From JANXQG01 sp963719885 (GTDB lineage: Bacteria; Planctomycetota; Planctomycetia; Pirellulales; Thermoguttaceae), in contig CAVRDP010000007.1 in NCBI GenBank assembly GCA_963719885.1, positions 248,001 through 312,000 of the forward strand: DNA of 64,000 nt. The letters run 5' to 3'. Below, piece by piece: positions 27,364 to 35,974 of the stretch. The notes beneath the pieces were generated by a model. The model was not told where the DNA came from. It saw nothing but the letters and a program-made list of their open reading frames with translations, and did not search any database. The translations under genes and the position numbers were made by a program. Within the stretch, counting starts at the first letter, position 1. Every line of letters starts with the position of its first letter.

Positions 27364-27972
27364 CTAGTCTTCGTCGGCAGCTTGCCCGTTGGCATTTACC
27401 AGCGGCGCATCGACCAAATGCTCGGCGACGAACCAGACCTGGGCCTCGTTCGTGCGAATCACGTTGCTAACCAGCAGGTCGTTCGTGCCGTCGTCGCCTT
27501 CCTCGGCCGCAATCCGGGCCATTTTGCGGGCTTCGACCAGCAGGAGCTCATGGGCTTCGAGCAGTCGCGAGATCTGCACGGGCACCTCCTCGCGGCCCTT
27601 GGGGGGCCTGGGAATCTGGGTCGCCTCGGCCACGTCAGCGGCCATCGCCACGCTCACGCCGCCCAGCATCATGATCCGCTCGGCGATCTGGTCCACCAAC
27701 TCACTCTGTTCGCCGAAATGCTTGTCGAACAAAAGGTGAAGCTGGTAGAACGTGGGACCGGACACCTGCCAGTGGTGCTTCTTGTAGAGATCGCGGAGCG
27801 TGATGGTGTCCGCGAGAATCTGATTCAGATTGTCGACGCTCTCCCGACGCGTCCTTTCGCCCAAGCCGTTTGGCATGGCGACCACCGTTCCATAGGACTG
27901 GATCTCATCGGCATGTTGACCCGTCCGCGGCACTGCGTTACGACGGTTCTTCGTTGGCAAAGAAGCTTGCAT
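27364..27972 (-). CDS. dps: Dps-family ferritin-like protein
   Basis: This 202-aa protein contains a Dps/ferritin core. VDNLNQILADTITLRDLYKK is followed by HHWQVSGPTFYQLHLLFDKH, with the ferroxidase histidines and Asp/Glu of Dps, and then EAHELLLVEARKMARIAAEE. Dps proteins oxidise and store iron and protect DNA under oxidative stress. An N-terminal extension of about 40 residues precedes the core. ATG 27972 is supported by GGAG 7 nt upstream; ATG 27876 is an alternative. It is followed after four bases by ptsI, an unusual coupling found again in the stress context here. Confidence 0.88.
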   Translation of the reverse strand: MQASLPTKNRRNAVPRTGQHADEIQSYGTVVAMPNGLGERTRRESVDNLNQILADTITLRDLYKKHHWQVSGPTFYQLHLLFDKHFGEQSELVDQIAERIMMLGGVSVAMAADVAEATQIPRPPKGREEVPVQISRLLEAHELLLVEARKMARIAAEEGDDGTNDLLVSNVIRTNEAQVWFVAEHLVDAPLVNANGQAADED

Positions 27973-28146
27973 TTTTCGACTCCATGAAAAAAGGGTGAAT
28001 TGGGCCGCGGGTTGCGGTGCGATCCCAAAGTACAGCCCCGGCCCGTATCTTTTTCAAATATCGGCGGCTCCGCTTTCCGAAGCCGGCCGCCGAACTGCCG
28101 TCTACAACAGGAATCTTTCGTGCGGCAAAACAAGAAGTCAAGCAAC

Positions 28147-29287
28147 TCAATCGAAATGGTCGTCGCCGCTGCCCGCCGCCGGCAGGCCGCCGAGGCCGGG
28201 CGAGCGCGGCGTCCAGGGACTGGTTTGCCAGTTGTCCACCGGCGGCTTTTCCGGCTGGAAAGGCGGCATCGCGAAGAGGAAGTATGCCGCCAGGGCGTTG
28301 ACAAACGGCTCGTACAAGGCGCGCAACTCCGCAAGCGCGGTCGCCACTGCCGGCCCGTCGCGCATCTTCACCCCCGCTCCACAGAGCGACTTCCGCAGCC
28401 GTGCGAGGTCCGCCTCGGGCAGCCGGTCCGGCTGCGGCGGTAGCGGCGGCGTTTGGAAAACCAGTGCCAGGTCCACCGCCGCGTGCCGCGCCATCGCGAA
28501 GGTCAGCCGGGCCTGATAGCCGTCGGGCCCCTCCACGCCTGCCAGCAGCAGGGCGGATGTGTCGAGGATGGCCGTGAGCGAGCCGACCCATGACTGGTTT
28601 TCGTGCTGCGAGCGGTAGTAGCTCAGTACCGGAAATGATATGTGGCTCTCGAGCAAATCCGCCGCCCAGCGCCTCCCACTCGACCAGGAAAGGGCCGGCG
28701 CCGGACGGGCTGCGGCCAGCGGCCAGGCGTCGAAGTAGCTCGGCGGCGCTGGGCGGGGACCCCGCCCGAGCATCGAGCAGCGCGATGGTGATCTCGATCC
28801 GCGAAAATGCCTGATAGAGTACCGGCAGGTAGCTGACGATGACGGCCAGGAAGACGAAGCCGACGCCGGACTCGGCCACGCTCAGCGCACGTCCCGCAGC
28901 ACCGATGGGCACCATATCCCCGTAGCCGAGCGTGAAGAACGTGGTGCCGCTGAAGTACAGGTAATCGCCGAAGCCCGCGTCCGCCACCGACAATGCAGTG
29001 CCCAGCGACCAGTGCAGCAGGGCGAAACCGGAAATGAGTCCCGCAGCCCATAATACGACCAGGACGAAGAGGGACAACGGCCCGAAGGCGCGTCAGGAAT
29101 CCCGTCCGCCACCGGCCGGTCGGAAGGCACCGTGCCGCCGTGCGCCTACCATCCAGGATGTGCGATAAAACACTCGGGCTAGCCGAAAGCCATGCCGCAC
29201 GCGTCGCGGCAGGAGCACGACCTCGAAGGCGTCAATCAGCACGACGGCCATCAATACCGCGGCAACAACGACCCCGATCCATCTCAT
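28147..29287 (-). CDS. Two-transmembrane potassium channel (two frameshifts)
   Basis: ATG 29287 has GAGGAA 7 nt upstream and starts MRWIGVVVAAVLMAVVLIDA, the first membrane segment. The frame shifts near 29090 to SLFVLVVLWAAGLISGFALL and the pore loop FFTLGYGDMVP, whose TLGYGD is the K+ selectivity filter, then VGFVFLAVIVSYLPVLY. A second shift near 28665 leads to the cytosolic part, LLESHISFPVLSYYRSQHEN. The family is the bacterial Ion_trans_2 channels with a long cytosolic tail. It probably adjusts membrane potential under stress. It is divergent from the HtrA gene. Confidence 0.82.
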
Positions 29288-29407
29288 GGCAAGTTCCTCC
29301 GTTTCCTCTGTCAGGCTCCGTTCGCAAGGCCAAGTACGCGCAGCAGGTGGAATCTGGCAAGATACTCCTGGCCACATGGCGAAATCGAAAAGCTTCCAGT
29401 ACTCTCG

Positions 29408-29500
29408 GTGATTATATCCGTCAAGACAACGGAAGAAGGACCGGCCGGGCCCGGCCAGGCGGCGGCGCCTTGCCCAATGGCGATTCGCGCGTAGGATTCC
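29408..29500 (-). promoter_or_regulatory. Conserved upstream block, copy 2
   Basis: On the minus strand it contains GGAATCCTACGCGCGAATCG, a GC-rich middle with GCCTGGCCGGGC, and CCGTTGTCTTGACGG-ATATAATC with TATAAT at 29416-29411, 124 bp before the K+ channel start. It matches copy 1 at both ends. It also lies within the divergent region before the HtrA gene at 29532. Confidence 0.5.
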
Positions 29501-29531
29501 TTCAAGGCACGAAATTGAAAAGGAGCACTGC

Positions 29532-30575
29532 ATGCGGCGTGCGAAGGGAAAGAAAACGTCATTGTTGAAAATCGTCCAGTCCGGCGCGGTACCGCCGGAC
29601 GATCGCACCGGTTGCGAAAACCAACCGGGGCACGGCAAACGTGTCGATAGGGATCTGGCCGATACGGATCTGCTGGATGCCTATTCCCAGGCAGTGATCG
29701 GCGTGGTCGAGGCGGTATCGCCCGCGGTCATCGGTTTGGCGGCCGGCGAGGGCAGCCGCGGTGGCTCGGGATCGGGCTTCCTGGTGACCGCCGATGGATA
29801 CGGGCTGACCAATAGCCACGTAGTCAGCAACCGTGTCGCGCTTATGGCCACCACGGCGGACGGCGACCGCTTGGACGCCCAAGTCATTGGTGACGACCCA
29901 GCCACCGATCTGGCCTTGATTCACCTGGCGGCGCGGGACTTGCCCTTTGCCCCGCTGGGAGACTCCGACGCCTTGCGCGTCGGACAACTGCTGATCGCCA
30001 TCGGCAGCCCGTTCGGCTTCCAATCGACCGTCTCCACGGGCGTTGTCAGTGCCTTGAACCGTACGATGCGCGGAGAGGAAGGCCGCCTGATCGAGAACAT
30101 CATCCAGCACTCGGCGCCTTTGAATCCGGGCAACTCCGGCGGGCCGCTGGTCGATTCGCGGGGTCGCGTGGTCGGCGTCAACACGGCCATCATCGCCATG
30201 GCCCAAGGGCTAGGTTTTGCCGTGCCCGCTAATACGGCCCGCTGGGTTATCAGCGAACTCCTCTCGCATGGGCGCGTGCGTCGCCTGCACTTGGGGATCA
30301 CGGCCACGCTGGTTTCCCTGCCCCGGCGGCTGATGGTCGATTTGGACCTGCTCAACGACCGCGCGCTGGAGGTCGTTGGCGTGGAGCCGGGTGGATCGGC
30401 CGCGGAGGCGGGCGTTAGGCCCGGCGACCTGATCCTGGCCGCGGGCGGACGGCTCCTCAACAGCATCGACGACCTCCACCGGCTGCTCTCCAACCGGGGC
30501 GCCGTTGGCCGCCTCGTCCTTACCGTCGTACGAGCGGGCCGGGAATTGGAACTGCACGTTGACCTCGACGGCTGA
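29532..30575 (+). CDS. HtrA/Deg-type serine protease with PDZ domain
   Basis: This is a 347-aa S1C protease. The catalytic triad is visible: His96 in GLTNSHVVSN, Asp126 in DPATDLALI and Ser202 in LNPGNSGGPLVDSRG. A PDZ domain follows (about 270-345, EVVGVEPGGSAAEAGVRPGD). No signal peptide is seen; the start MRRAKGKKTSLLK is basic, so it is probably cytosolic, unlike periplasmic DegP. AAAAGGAG 6 nt before the ATG supports the start. It degrades or sequesters damaged proteins and fits the surrounding stress genes. Its 3' end overlaps the convergent FG-GAP gene by 56 bp. Confidence 0.88.
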   Translation: MRRAKGKKTSLLKIVQSGAVPPDDRTGCENQPGHGKRVDRDLADTDLLDAYSQAVIGVVEAVSPAVIGLAAGEGSRGGSGSGFLVTADGYGLTNSHVVSNRVALMATTADGDRLDAQVIGDDPATDLALIHLAARDLPFAPLGDSDALRVGQLLIAIGSPFGFQSTVSTGVVSALNRTMRGEEGRLIENIIQHSAPLNPGNSGGPLVDSRGRVVGVNTAIIAMAQGLGFAVPANTARWVISELLSHGRVRRLHLGITATLVSLPRRLMVDLDLLNDRALEVVGVEPGGSAAEAGVRPGDLILAAGGRLLNSIDDLHRLLSNRGAVGRLVLTVVRAGRELELHVDLDG

Positions 30576-33267
30576 TGCGATTGCGGCCCAGTTCGTCCAC
30601 GATCGAGAGGATCGCTGCATCGGTGACGTTGGGCCTGATGCTATCGCGAAGTGCGGTTGGCGCGAGCGAAGTCTCGTTCTCGGCCGGTCGTAATGGCAGA
30701 TTGAGGCCCGCAATTGCTGCGGTCCGCGAGAAAGTGAAACGGTCCTTCGCGGTGACGACCGACGTGCCGCCAGCCGTAACGACGAGGACATCCACCGTGC
30801 CCGCCGCCTCGGCGGGGCTGACCGCGATCATCTGCGTGGCGGAACTGCTGGTGACCGTAGCGGCGATCCTGCCGAAGAGGACTTCGGTCGGAGTGGCCAG
30901 GTTCGTGCCCGTGATGGTTACCTTGGCGCCACCCTTCACCGAACCCGATGCTGGGGCGAGACCCGTGACGGTCGGCGCCGCGACGTAGGTGAACCGATCA
31001 AGCGGGGAGACAGGCGAAGTTCCACCTGCCGTCGCGACCGTAACGTCGACCTTGCCGGCGCTTCCGGCCGGGGCTGTAGTCACGATTTTGCTCCCCGTGT
31101 CGCTCACGACAGTCGCGGCCGTGGAGCCGAATTTCACGCTGACCGTCCCCAAAGCACCGAGGTTCGTACCGGTGATGGTCACGAGTGTGTTGCCGGCTGC
31201 CGGACCCGATTTTGGAGTAATGCCGGCCACGGCCGGGGCCGCGACATACGTGAACTTGTCTACCGCCGAAATGATGGAAGTACCGAATTGCGTGGTCACG
31301 GTGACATCCACCGCATCGGGCAACCCCGGCGGGCTGACGGCAACGATTTGATTACCCGTATCACTGAGGATCGTGGCGGAAGTGTTGCCGAAATGGACGC
31401 TCGCGCCGGCCGTCCCCAGATTCTCGCCGGTGATGGTCACCGTGGCGCCGCCGGTCACCGATCCTTGAGACGGGCTGATCCCGCCGACGCTCGCGGTTGG
31501 GACGCCGAATACGTAAGCCGCGCCGGCGCCGGTCGTAGACACCGAGGCCATGGCCATAGCGCTGTCGCACGAATCGTCGCCACCGCCGTCATCGCCACCG
31601 CCATCATCGCCACCACCGCCACAATCGCCTCCGCCATCGTCGCCTCCGCCATCGTCGCCTCCGCCATCGTCGCCTCCGCCATCATCACCACCGCCGCCAC
31701 AGTCGCCACCGCCATCATCACCACCGCCGTCGTCGCCACCGCCATCATCACCACCGCCGTCGTCGCCACCGCCGTCATCACCTCCGCCGCCATTATCGCC
31801 GCCGCCAGTGTCGCCGCCACCACCAGTGTCGCCACCGCCGCCAGAATCGCCGCCACCGCCAGAATCGCCGCCACCGCCGTTATCGCCACCGCCACTGTCA
31901 CCGCCGCCTCCATTGCTGTTTCCAAGTTTCAGGGCACCAACCACGATCGTTTTGCCGCTGATCGACACGGAGACCCCGAAATAGTCATTGGCTTGGCCAT
32001 CGTTGGCAATCAGCTTAAAGCTCTCGGTCATATTCGTCCAGCCCGCAGCGGGCGCAGTGAACACATAGGCGGCCCCCTCTTCGTTGTTTTGGGTGGCGGC
32101 GCCGACCACGACCGTATTGCCACTGACAGCCACGGAGATGCCGAAATCGTCGCCGGCAGCAACGTCCGATCCGGTGAGCTTCGCGGTCTGCGTCATGTTG
32201 GCCCAGCCCTCGGCAGGTTTGCTGAATACGTAGGCCACCCCTTGGAAATCATCCGCACCGTCGGCGCCGACGACGATCGTATTGCCGCTGACGGCCACGG
32301 CGAGACCGAAATCAGCCTGGCTCTGACCGTCGGAGGCCGTGAGCTTGGCGGTCTGGGCCATGTTTGTCCAGCCCACGGCCGGCTTGGCATAAACGTAGGC
32401 CGCGCCCGCGCTGCTGTCGTTGTGGTCCGCTCCCACGACGACCGTATTGCCGCTCACCGCGACGGAGACGCCAAAGTTATCGTAGTCCTGACCGTCGGAG
32501 GCCGTGAGCTTGGCGGTTTGGGTCATGCTTGTCCAACCCGCAGCAGGCTCGGTGTAGAGATATGCGGCGCCGGTGGACGTGCTCGCGCCATCGGCCCCGA
32601 CGACGACCGTATTGCCGCTCACCGCGACGGAGACGCCAAAGTTATCGTAGTCCTGACCGTCGGAGGCCGTGAGCGTGGCGGTCTGGGTCATGCTCGTCCA
32701 GCCCGACGCCGGTTCGGTAAATACATAGGTTGCGCCCGATTGACTCGTGGTGCCCGGCGCACTGTCAGCGCCAACAACGATCGTATTGCCGTCGATGGCT
32801 ACGGAGAGGCCGAAGTTGCTCAAGCTTGCCCCGCTGGACGCGGTAAGCCGCGCGACTTCGGTCATGTTCGTCCAACCCGACGCCGGTTCGATGAACACGT
32901 AGGCCGCCCCGTAGGAGTTATTGCCGTACGGGCTTCCAACCACCACTGTGTTGCCGCTGACAGCCACCGCATCGCCAAAGTAGTCGGCCGTCGTGGCATC
33001 GGACGCGGTCAACTCGGCCTCCTGGCTGACGACCGAGGAGATCACCGATTGTGCGCTGGCGGGCAAGTCAGCCAGGGTTCGGTAGGGAGCGGCGGCGGTG
33101 GGGGCGTGACCGGCAATGCCCACCGCGGCGGCGGTCGCCAAGGTCGGTGCGACGGAGAGCATGGCGCGTTGCTCCAAGGGTTCAACCGCTAACGCGTGCC
33201 GCAAAGCCGGCCGCCTTTGCTGCTTTTTCACTGTCCGGGCACATTGACGGATGAGGGTCGTAAACAT
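30520..33267 (-). CDS. Secreted FG-GAP / IPT-TIG repeat protein with LEPR-XLL-like motif
   Basis: From ATG 33267 the N-terminus holds a basic stretch and EPLEQRAMLS, the planctomycete LEPR-XLL-type sorting motif. About seven FG-GAP-like blades follow, each with VSGNTVVVGA and a GAAYVF strand, forming a beta-propeller-like domain (about 70-440). The last blade is interrupted by ~125 residues made of GGGDD/GGGGD units (about 31560-31915), after which GAAYVFG resumes. Three IPT/TIG immunoglobulin-like domains follow (ISPSQGSVTGGATVTITGEN and relatives). It is likely a surface adhesion or matrix protein; the Asp/Gly tract could bind calcium. An earlier in-frame ATG (33348) lacks support. Confidence 0.8.
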   Translation of the reverse strand: MFTTLIRQCARTVKKQQRRPALRHALAVEPLEQRAMLSVAPTLATAAAVGIAGHAPTAAAPYRTLADLPASAQSVISSVVSQEAELTASDATTADYFGDAVAVSGNTVVVGSPYGNNSYGAAYVFIEPASGWTNMTEVARLTASSGASLSNFGLSVAIDGNTIVVGADSAPGTTSQSGATYVFTEPASGWTSMTQTATLTASDGQDYDNFGVSVAVSGNTVVVGADGASTSTGAAYLYTEPAAGWTSMTQTAKLTASDGQDYDNFGVSVAVSGNTVVVGADHNDSSAGAAYVYAKPAVGWTNMAQTAKLTASDGQSQADFGLAVAVSGNTIVVGADGADDFQGVAYVFSKPAEGWANMTQTAKLTGSDVAAGDDFGISVAVSGNTVVVGAATQNNEEGAAYVFTAPAAGWTNMTESFKLIANDGQANDYFGVSVSISGKTIVVGALKLGNSNGGGGDSGGGDNGGGGDSGGGGDSGGGGDTGGGGDTGGGDNGGGGDDGGGDDGGGDDGGGDDGGGDDGGGDCGGGGDDGGGDDGGGDDGGGDDGGGDCGGGGDDGGGDDGGGDDSCDSAMAMASVSTTGAGAAYVFGVPTASVGGISPSQGSVTGGATVTITGENLGTAGASVHFGNTSATILSDTGNQIVAVSPPGLPDAVDVTVTTQFGTSIISAVDKFTYVAAPAVAGITPKSGPAAGNTLVTITGTNLGALGTVSVKFGSTAATVVSDTGSKIVTTAPAGSAGKVDVTVATAGGTSPVSPLDRFTYVAAPTVTGLAPASGSVKGGAKVTITGTNLATPTEVLFGRIAATVTSSSATQMIAVSPAEAAGTVDVLVVTAGGTSVVTAKDRFTFSRTAAIAGLNLPLRPAENETSLAPTALRDSIRPNVTDAAILSIVDELGRNRISRRGQRAVPIPGPLVRR

Positions 33268-33643
33268 GGCTGTCACCGCGAGTTGATGCATATCGTTTGA
33301 GACGATGAAACCATTGGCAAGTGCCATGCCATCGCCCAATTCCGCCACTTTTAAGCCGGCTTCGCATTCCCACTGGCATCACAATGACGACAGAGCGCTG
33401 CGGATTCGAGTTGCCACGACCGGCGGCACGAATAGCCCGACGTGCCGAGGGCTGGGCTGATCGTCCCGGAATAACAAAGGACATCGAATCTGCCGGTTGG
33501 CCGTTCACAGACACCACGCATGCCTCTGGAAAGGGAGGAGTTGCGGGCTTCAACGAGTGGTGTGGGCGTTGCCTAACCTGCCTCGGTGTGTCGTCGGACC
33601 GACGCGGGGGCGGGCAGCCGCAAAGCGTCCGGAGCTAGAACCG

Positions 33644-34024
33644 CTATTTCCTCTTGGCGTCGCGGAGAATTGGCGACTCGGCGAGCGTAAAGAGAACAAC
33701 CTCTTCGCCGGTTGCGGTGCTGATATCATGGTGCATGGTCCGCACCTTGACGCCGGTGATCTCCTGGACCAGCGTTTCCAGGACCGGACGGGCCGTTTCG
33801 ATCAGATGGGTCCGCACTTGCTTGAGCAGGTCCCGCCCCTTGTCGGCCGAAAGCGACTTGACCAGTTGCTGCTCGGCGGCGGTTAAAACGCCTTTCAGGC
33901 GGACCACGAGGAGATCGCCAAGCAGGTGGGTGTGAATATCTTTGGGGCCGCGGCCCATATAGTCCTGTTCGAAGCGCGTCACTGCTTCACAAACGGCGGA
34001 TTCGATTTCGCCCTGGGTTTTCAT
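33644..34024 (-). CDS. DUF2294 / MpsC-like protein
   Basis: This 126-aa protein starts at ATG 34024 (MKTQGEIESAVCEAVTRF), within GGGGGGCGATATG; an upstream in-frame ATG gives an extension unlike the family. The pattern EAVTRFEQDYMGRGPKDIHT, LGDLLVVRLKGVLTAAEQ and LVQEITGVKVRTMHHDIS is that of DUF2294 (PF10057, MpsC, linked to Na+-dependent membrane potential generation in one study). It is soluble and has no enzyme motif. A paralogue is divergent at 34375. Confidence 0.82.
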   Translation of the reverse strand: MKTQGEIESAVCEAVTRFEQDYMGRGPKDIHTHLLGDLLVVRLKGVLTAAEQQLVKSLSADKGRDLLKQVRTHLIETARPVLETLVQEITGVKVRTMHHDISTATGEEVVLFTLAESPILRDAKRK

Positions 34025-34150
34025 ATCGCCCCCCGCGCATCGTAAGGTAGTCAAGCGAACATTTTCCTTCGTTGTCGGCACATTTCTCTTCAGATTCTCC
34101 GCGGCAATCCGGATAATCCTACCAAATTCGGAAAAAAGGCGAAAGTCCTC

Positions 34151-34178
34151 TTGTATTTGCCTCTGGGCGGCATACAAT
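34151..34178 (+). promoter_or_regulatory. Promoter of the DUF2294-csrA operon
   Basis: TTGTAT (34151-34156) and TACAAT (34173-34178) are separated by 16 bp. The predicted start lies about 50 bp before the structured leader at 34231, and the same geometry occurs at 35883-35910 for the second leader. Confidence 0.55.
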
Positions 34179-34230
34179 GAGTGCGCTGGAAGAGTCGCGG
34201 CAGATTGGAGCGCGACTTTTCAACAAATTG

Positions 34231-34334
34231 TCGGATGACTAGATGAAGGGCAACCCGGCGGTGCCGAGGGGCTCGTTAGTGAGTAAGCCGACGTGGTCGA
34301 AGACCTCCGGGTGTTCCGCCACGTCGGCTTTTTT
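34231..34334 (+). promoter_or_regulatory. Structured leader RNA with terminator, copy A (riboswitch candidate)
   Basis: The conserved block TCGGATGACTAGATGAAG opens a compact structured region (GGG-CAA-CCC and CTC...GAG hairpins) and is followed by GTAAGCCGACGTGG. GCCGACGTGG (34287-34296) pairs perfectly with CCACGTCGGC (34319-34328), followed by TTTTTT: a strong intrinsic terminator 41 bp before the DUF2294 start. The 5' GTCGG (34230-34234) can instead pair with CCGAC of the terminator arm, giving an antitermination alternative. The near twin at 35975-36083 controls a different operon. Confidence 0.7.
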
Positions 34335-34374
34335 CGTTCTTGACCTGTATTGCGGCTGTGGAGGGTCGTCTGCC

Positions 34375-34794
34375 ATGGAGAACCTCAATCCAAACGTGGC
34401 GCAGCAGATTGCCCAGGCGGCAATCGCTTTCCAACAGCAACGGACGGGCCACGAGCCCAAATCGGTGGCCGTAGTTCTCAGCGGCGACACGCTGCTGATT
34501 ACGCTGCAAGGGGCCTTGTCGCCGGCCGAGAAGGCCCTGGCCCAAAGCCCCGCGGGCGCTGCCCAAGTGCAGGAGTTTCACCGGCAGTTGTTCGCCACCT
34601 CCGCCAACGAGCTGCGGCAGGAGATCAAACGGATTACCGGGGTCGAGGTGCGAGAAGCGACCACGGAAGTCGAAACAACGTCGGGCACCGTGGTGCAGGT
34701 CTTCACGACCGGCACCATGGTGCAGGTGTTCTGCTCGCGCAGGGAGTGCCTGCGGGCAGTTGGAGCGGGAACGGATCGGGGGGCCGATCAGTAA
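34375..34794 (+). CDS. DUF2294 / MpsC-like protein, second copy
   Basis: This 139-aa protein starts at ATG 34375 (MENLNPNVAQQIAQAAIAFQ). It shows the same family pattern as 33644-34024: FQQQRTGHEPKSVAVVLSGD, LLITLQGALSPAEKALAQ and EIKRITGVEVREATTEVE. The C-terminus differs, with a cysteine- and arginine-rich end. It is first in an operon with csrA (16 bp downstream) and the transglutaminase-like gene, under the riboswitch-like leader A. The role is unknown; a link to ion homeostasis is inference from the family name. Confidence 0.82.
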   Translation: MENLNPNVAQQIAQAAIAFQQQRTGHEPKSVAVVLSGDTLLITLQGALSPAEKALAQSPAGAAQVQEFHRQLFATSANELRQEIKRITGVEVREATTEVETTSGTVVQVFTTGTMVQVFCSRRECLRAVGAGTDRGADQ

Positions 34795-34810
34795 AAAAGG
34801 ACGTTTTGCC

Positions 34811-35008
34811 ATGTTAGTTCTATCAAGGAAAAGTCAGGAAGCGGTGGTCATTGGCGGGTCGGATGGATTTCATCGCACGTTCCGAGTCAAGGTGCTGGAG
34901 ATTCGCGGCGCGACGGTGAAGCTGGGCTTTGAGGTCGACACGGATGTTCCCGTCCATCGGGCCGAGGTGTGGGAACGTATCCAACTAGCGGCCGGTCTGA
35001 CCGTTTGA
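34811..35008 (+). CDS. csrA: Carbon storage regulator CsrA
   Basis: CsrA is an RNA-binding dimer that controls translation and stability of mRNAs with GGA motifs. This 65-aa protein starts at ATG 34811 (MLVLSRKSQEAVVIGG), after AAGGA with 9-nt spacing, and contains the core VKVLEIRGATVKLGFE and VPVHRAEVWERI. The insertion SDGFHRTF replaces the usual short loop. The in-frame ATG upstream is not needed. The operon setting with DUF2294 and next to carbohydrate genes suggests a dedicated regulator. Confidence 0.92.
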   Translation: MLVLSRKSQEAVVIGGSDGFHRTFRVKVLEIRGATVKLGFEVDTDVPVHRAEVWERIQLAAGLTV

Positions 35009-35021
35009 CGCGTTATAGTCT

Positions 35022-35849
35022 ATGTTGATCAAAGTAGGATACGAATTCGTCTTCCAGGTGGAAACGCCTTCGCTGATGCTGTTGATGGTTGCGCTCCATC
35101 CCGACCGGGAACACGCGGTGCGCCGGCACAGCGGCATGATCGTCGAGCCCTACATTCCGATCGAAGAGTTCAGCGACATCTACGGCAACCGTTGCCGGCG
35201 GATCTTCGCCCTCCCCGGGCCGCTCCGCCTCTGGGACGACATGGTCGTCGAAGATTCAGGGCAGCTTGACGCAGTCGCGCCGTGGGCAATGCAGCACCCG
35301 GCCCAAGAACTGCCCAGCGAGACCCTGCTGTTCCTGCTCGGCAGCCGGTATTGCGAGGTGGACCGGTTGATGGAGGTTGCCTGGGGGCTATTCAACGGCG
35401 CGCCGGCGGGCTGGGGGCGGGTCCAGGCCGTCTGCGATTGGGTGCATGCCAACGTCCGCTTCGACCATCAGGCAGCCCGACCGACCAAGACGGCCTACGA
35501 GGTCTTCGTGGAGCGGGCCGGCGTTTGCCGCGACTTCGCACACCTGGCCCTGACCTTCTGCCGCTGCCTCTGCATCCCGGCGCGGTACGCCACGGGCTAC
35601 CTGGGGGATATCGGCGTCTCGCCCCTGGTGTCCCCCATGGATTTCAGCGGCTGGTTCGAAGTCTACCTCGGTGGTCGGTGGTATACGTTCGATGCCCGGT
35701 ATAACGTCCCCCGTATCGGCCGCGTTCTGATGGCGCGGGGCCGCGATGCGGCCGACGTGGCCATGACGACCTCGTTTGGCAAGAACACCCTCGAACGCTT
35801 CACGGTCTGGACGGATGAGGTGACGGACGGGGGATTGCTACGTTGCTGA
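35022..35849 (+). CDS. Transglutaminase-like (COG1305) protein
   Basis: This 275-aa protein has an N-terminal beta domain (VGYEFVFQVETPSLMLLMVA) and a papain-like transglutaminase core. The catalytic Cys is in ERAGVCRDFAHLALTFCR, near residue 168. The usual His of the HAWFEVYL motif is replaced: the sequence reads MDFSGWFEVYLGGRWYTFDA, with Ser at the His position, while the Asp of TFDAR remains. Activity is therefore uncertain, although the rest of the fold is intact. It is third in the DUF2294-csrA operon, 13 bp after csrA. There is no signal peptide. Confidence 0.82.
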   Translation: MLIKVGYEFVFQVETPSLMLLMVALHPDREHAVRRHSGMIVEPYIPIEEFSDIYGNRCRRIFALPGPLRLWDDMVVEDSGQLDAVAPWAMQHPAQELPSETLLFLLGSRYCEVDRLMEVAWGLFNGAPAGWGRVQAVCDWVHANVRFDHQAARPTKTAYEVFVERAGVCRDFAHLALTFCRCLCIPARYATGYLGDIGVSPLVSPMDFSGWFEVYLGGRWYTFDARYNVPRIGRVLMARGRDAADVAMTTSFGKNTLERFTVWTDEVTDGGLLRC

Positions 35850-35882
35850 TTGGGGCTAATTCCCCCCATTTGGCAAGCCCCC

Positions 35883-35910
35883 TTGCGTTCCCCAGGACGC
35901 GCGATATAAT
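35883..35910 (+). promoter_or_regulatory. Promoter of the glycosyltransferase operon
   Basis: TTGCGT (35883-35888) and TATAAT (35905-35910) are separated by 16 bp and lie 65 bp ahead of leader B, parallel to the promoter at 34151-34178. Confidence 0.6.
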
Positions 35911-35974
35911 TAGGCAGTCAAGTGCGCCGCCGGAGAGTTCCAGGCCGCTCTGCGAAACGGTGGATTCAAATTCG

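Noticed and set aside
31560..31915. Possible CRISPR-like array
   Set aside because: Simple triplet repeats encoding Gly/Asp in frame, without spacers of constant length.
31288..33192. 634-codon ORF antisense to the FG-GAP protein
   Set aside because: Produced by the repetitive triplet composition; low complexity and no domain.
34239..34490. Minus-strand peptides KKADV...HVGLL at both leader copies
   Set aside because: The similarity follows from the conserved RNA leader and terminator; the T-run and promoters point to the plus strand.
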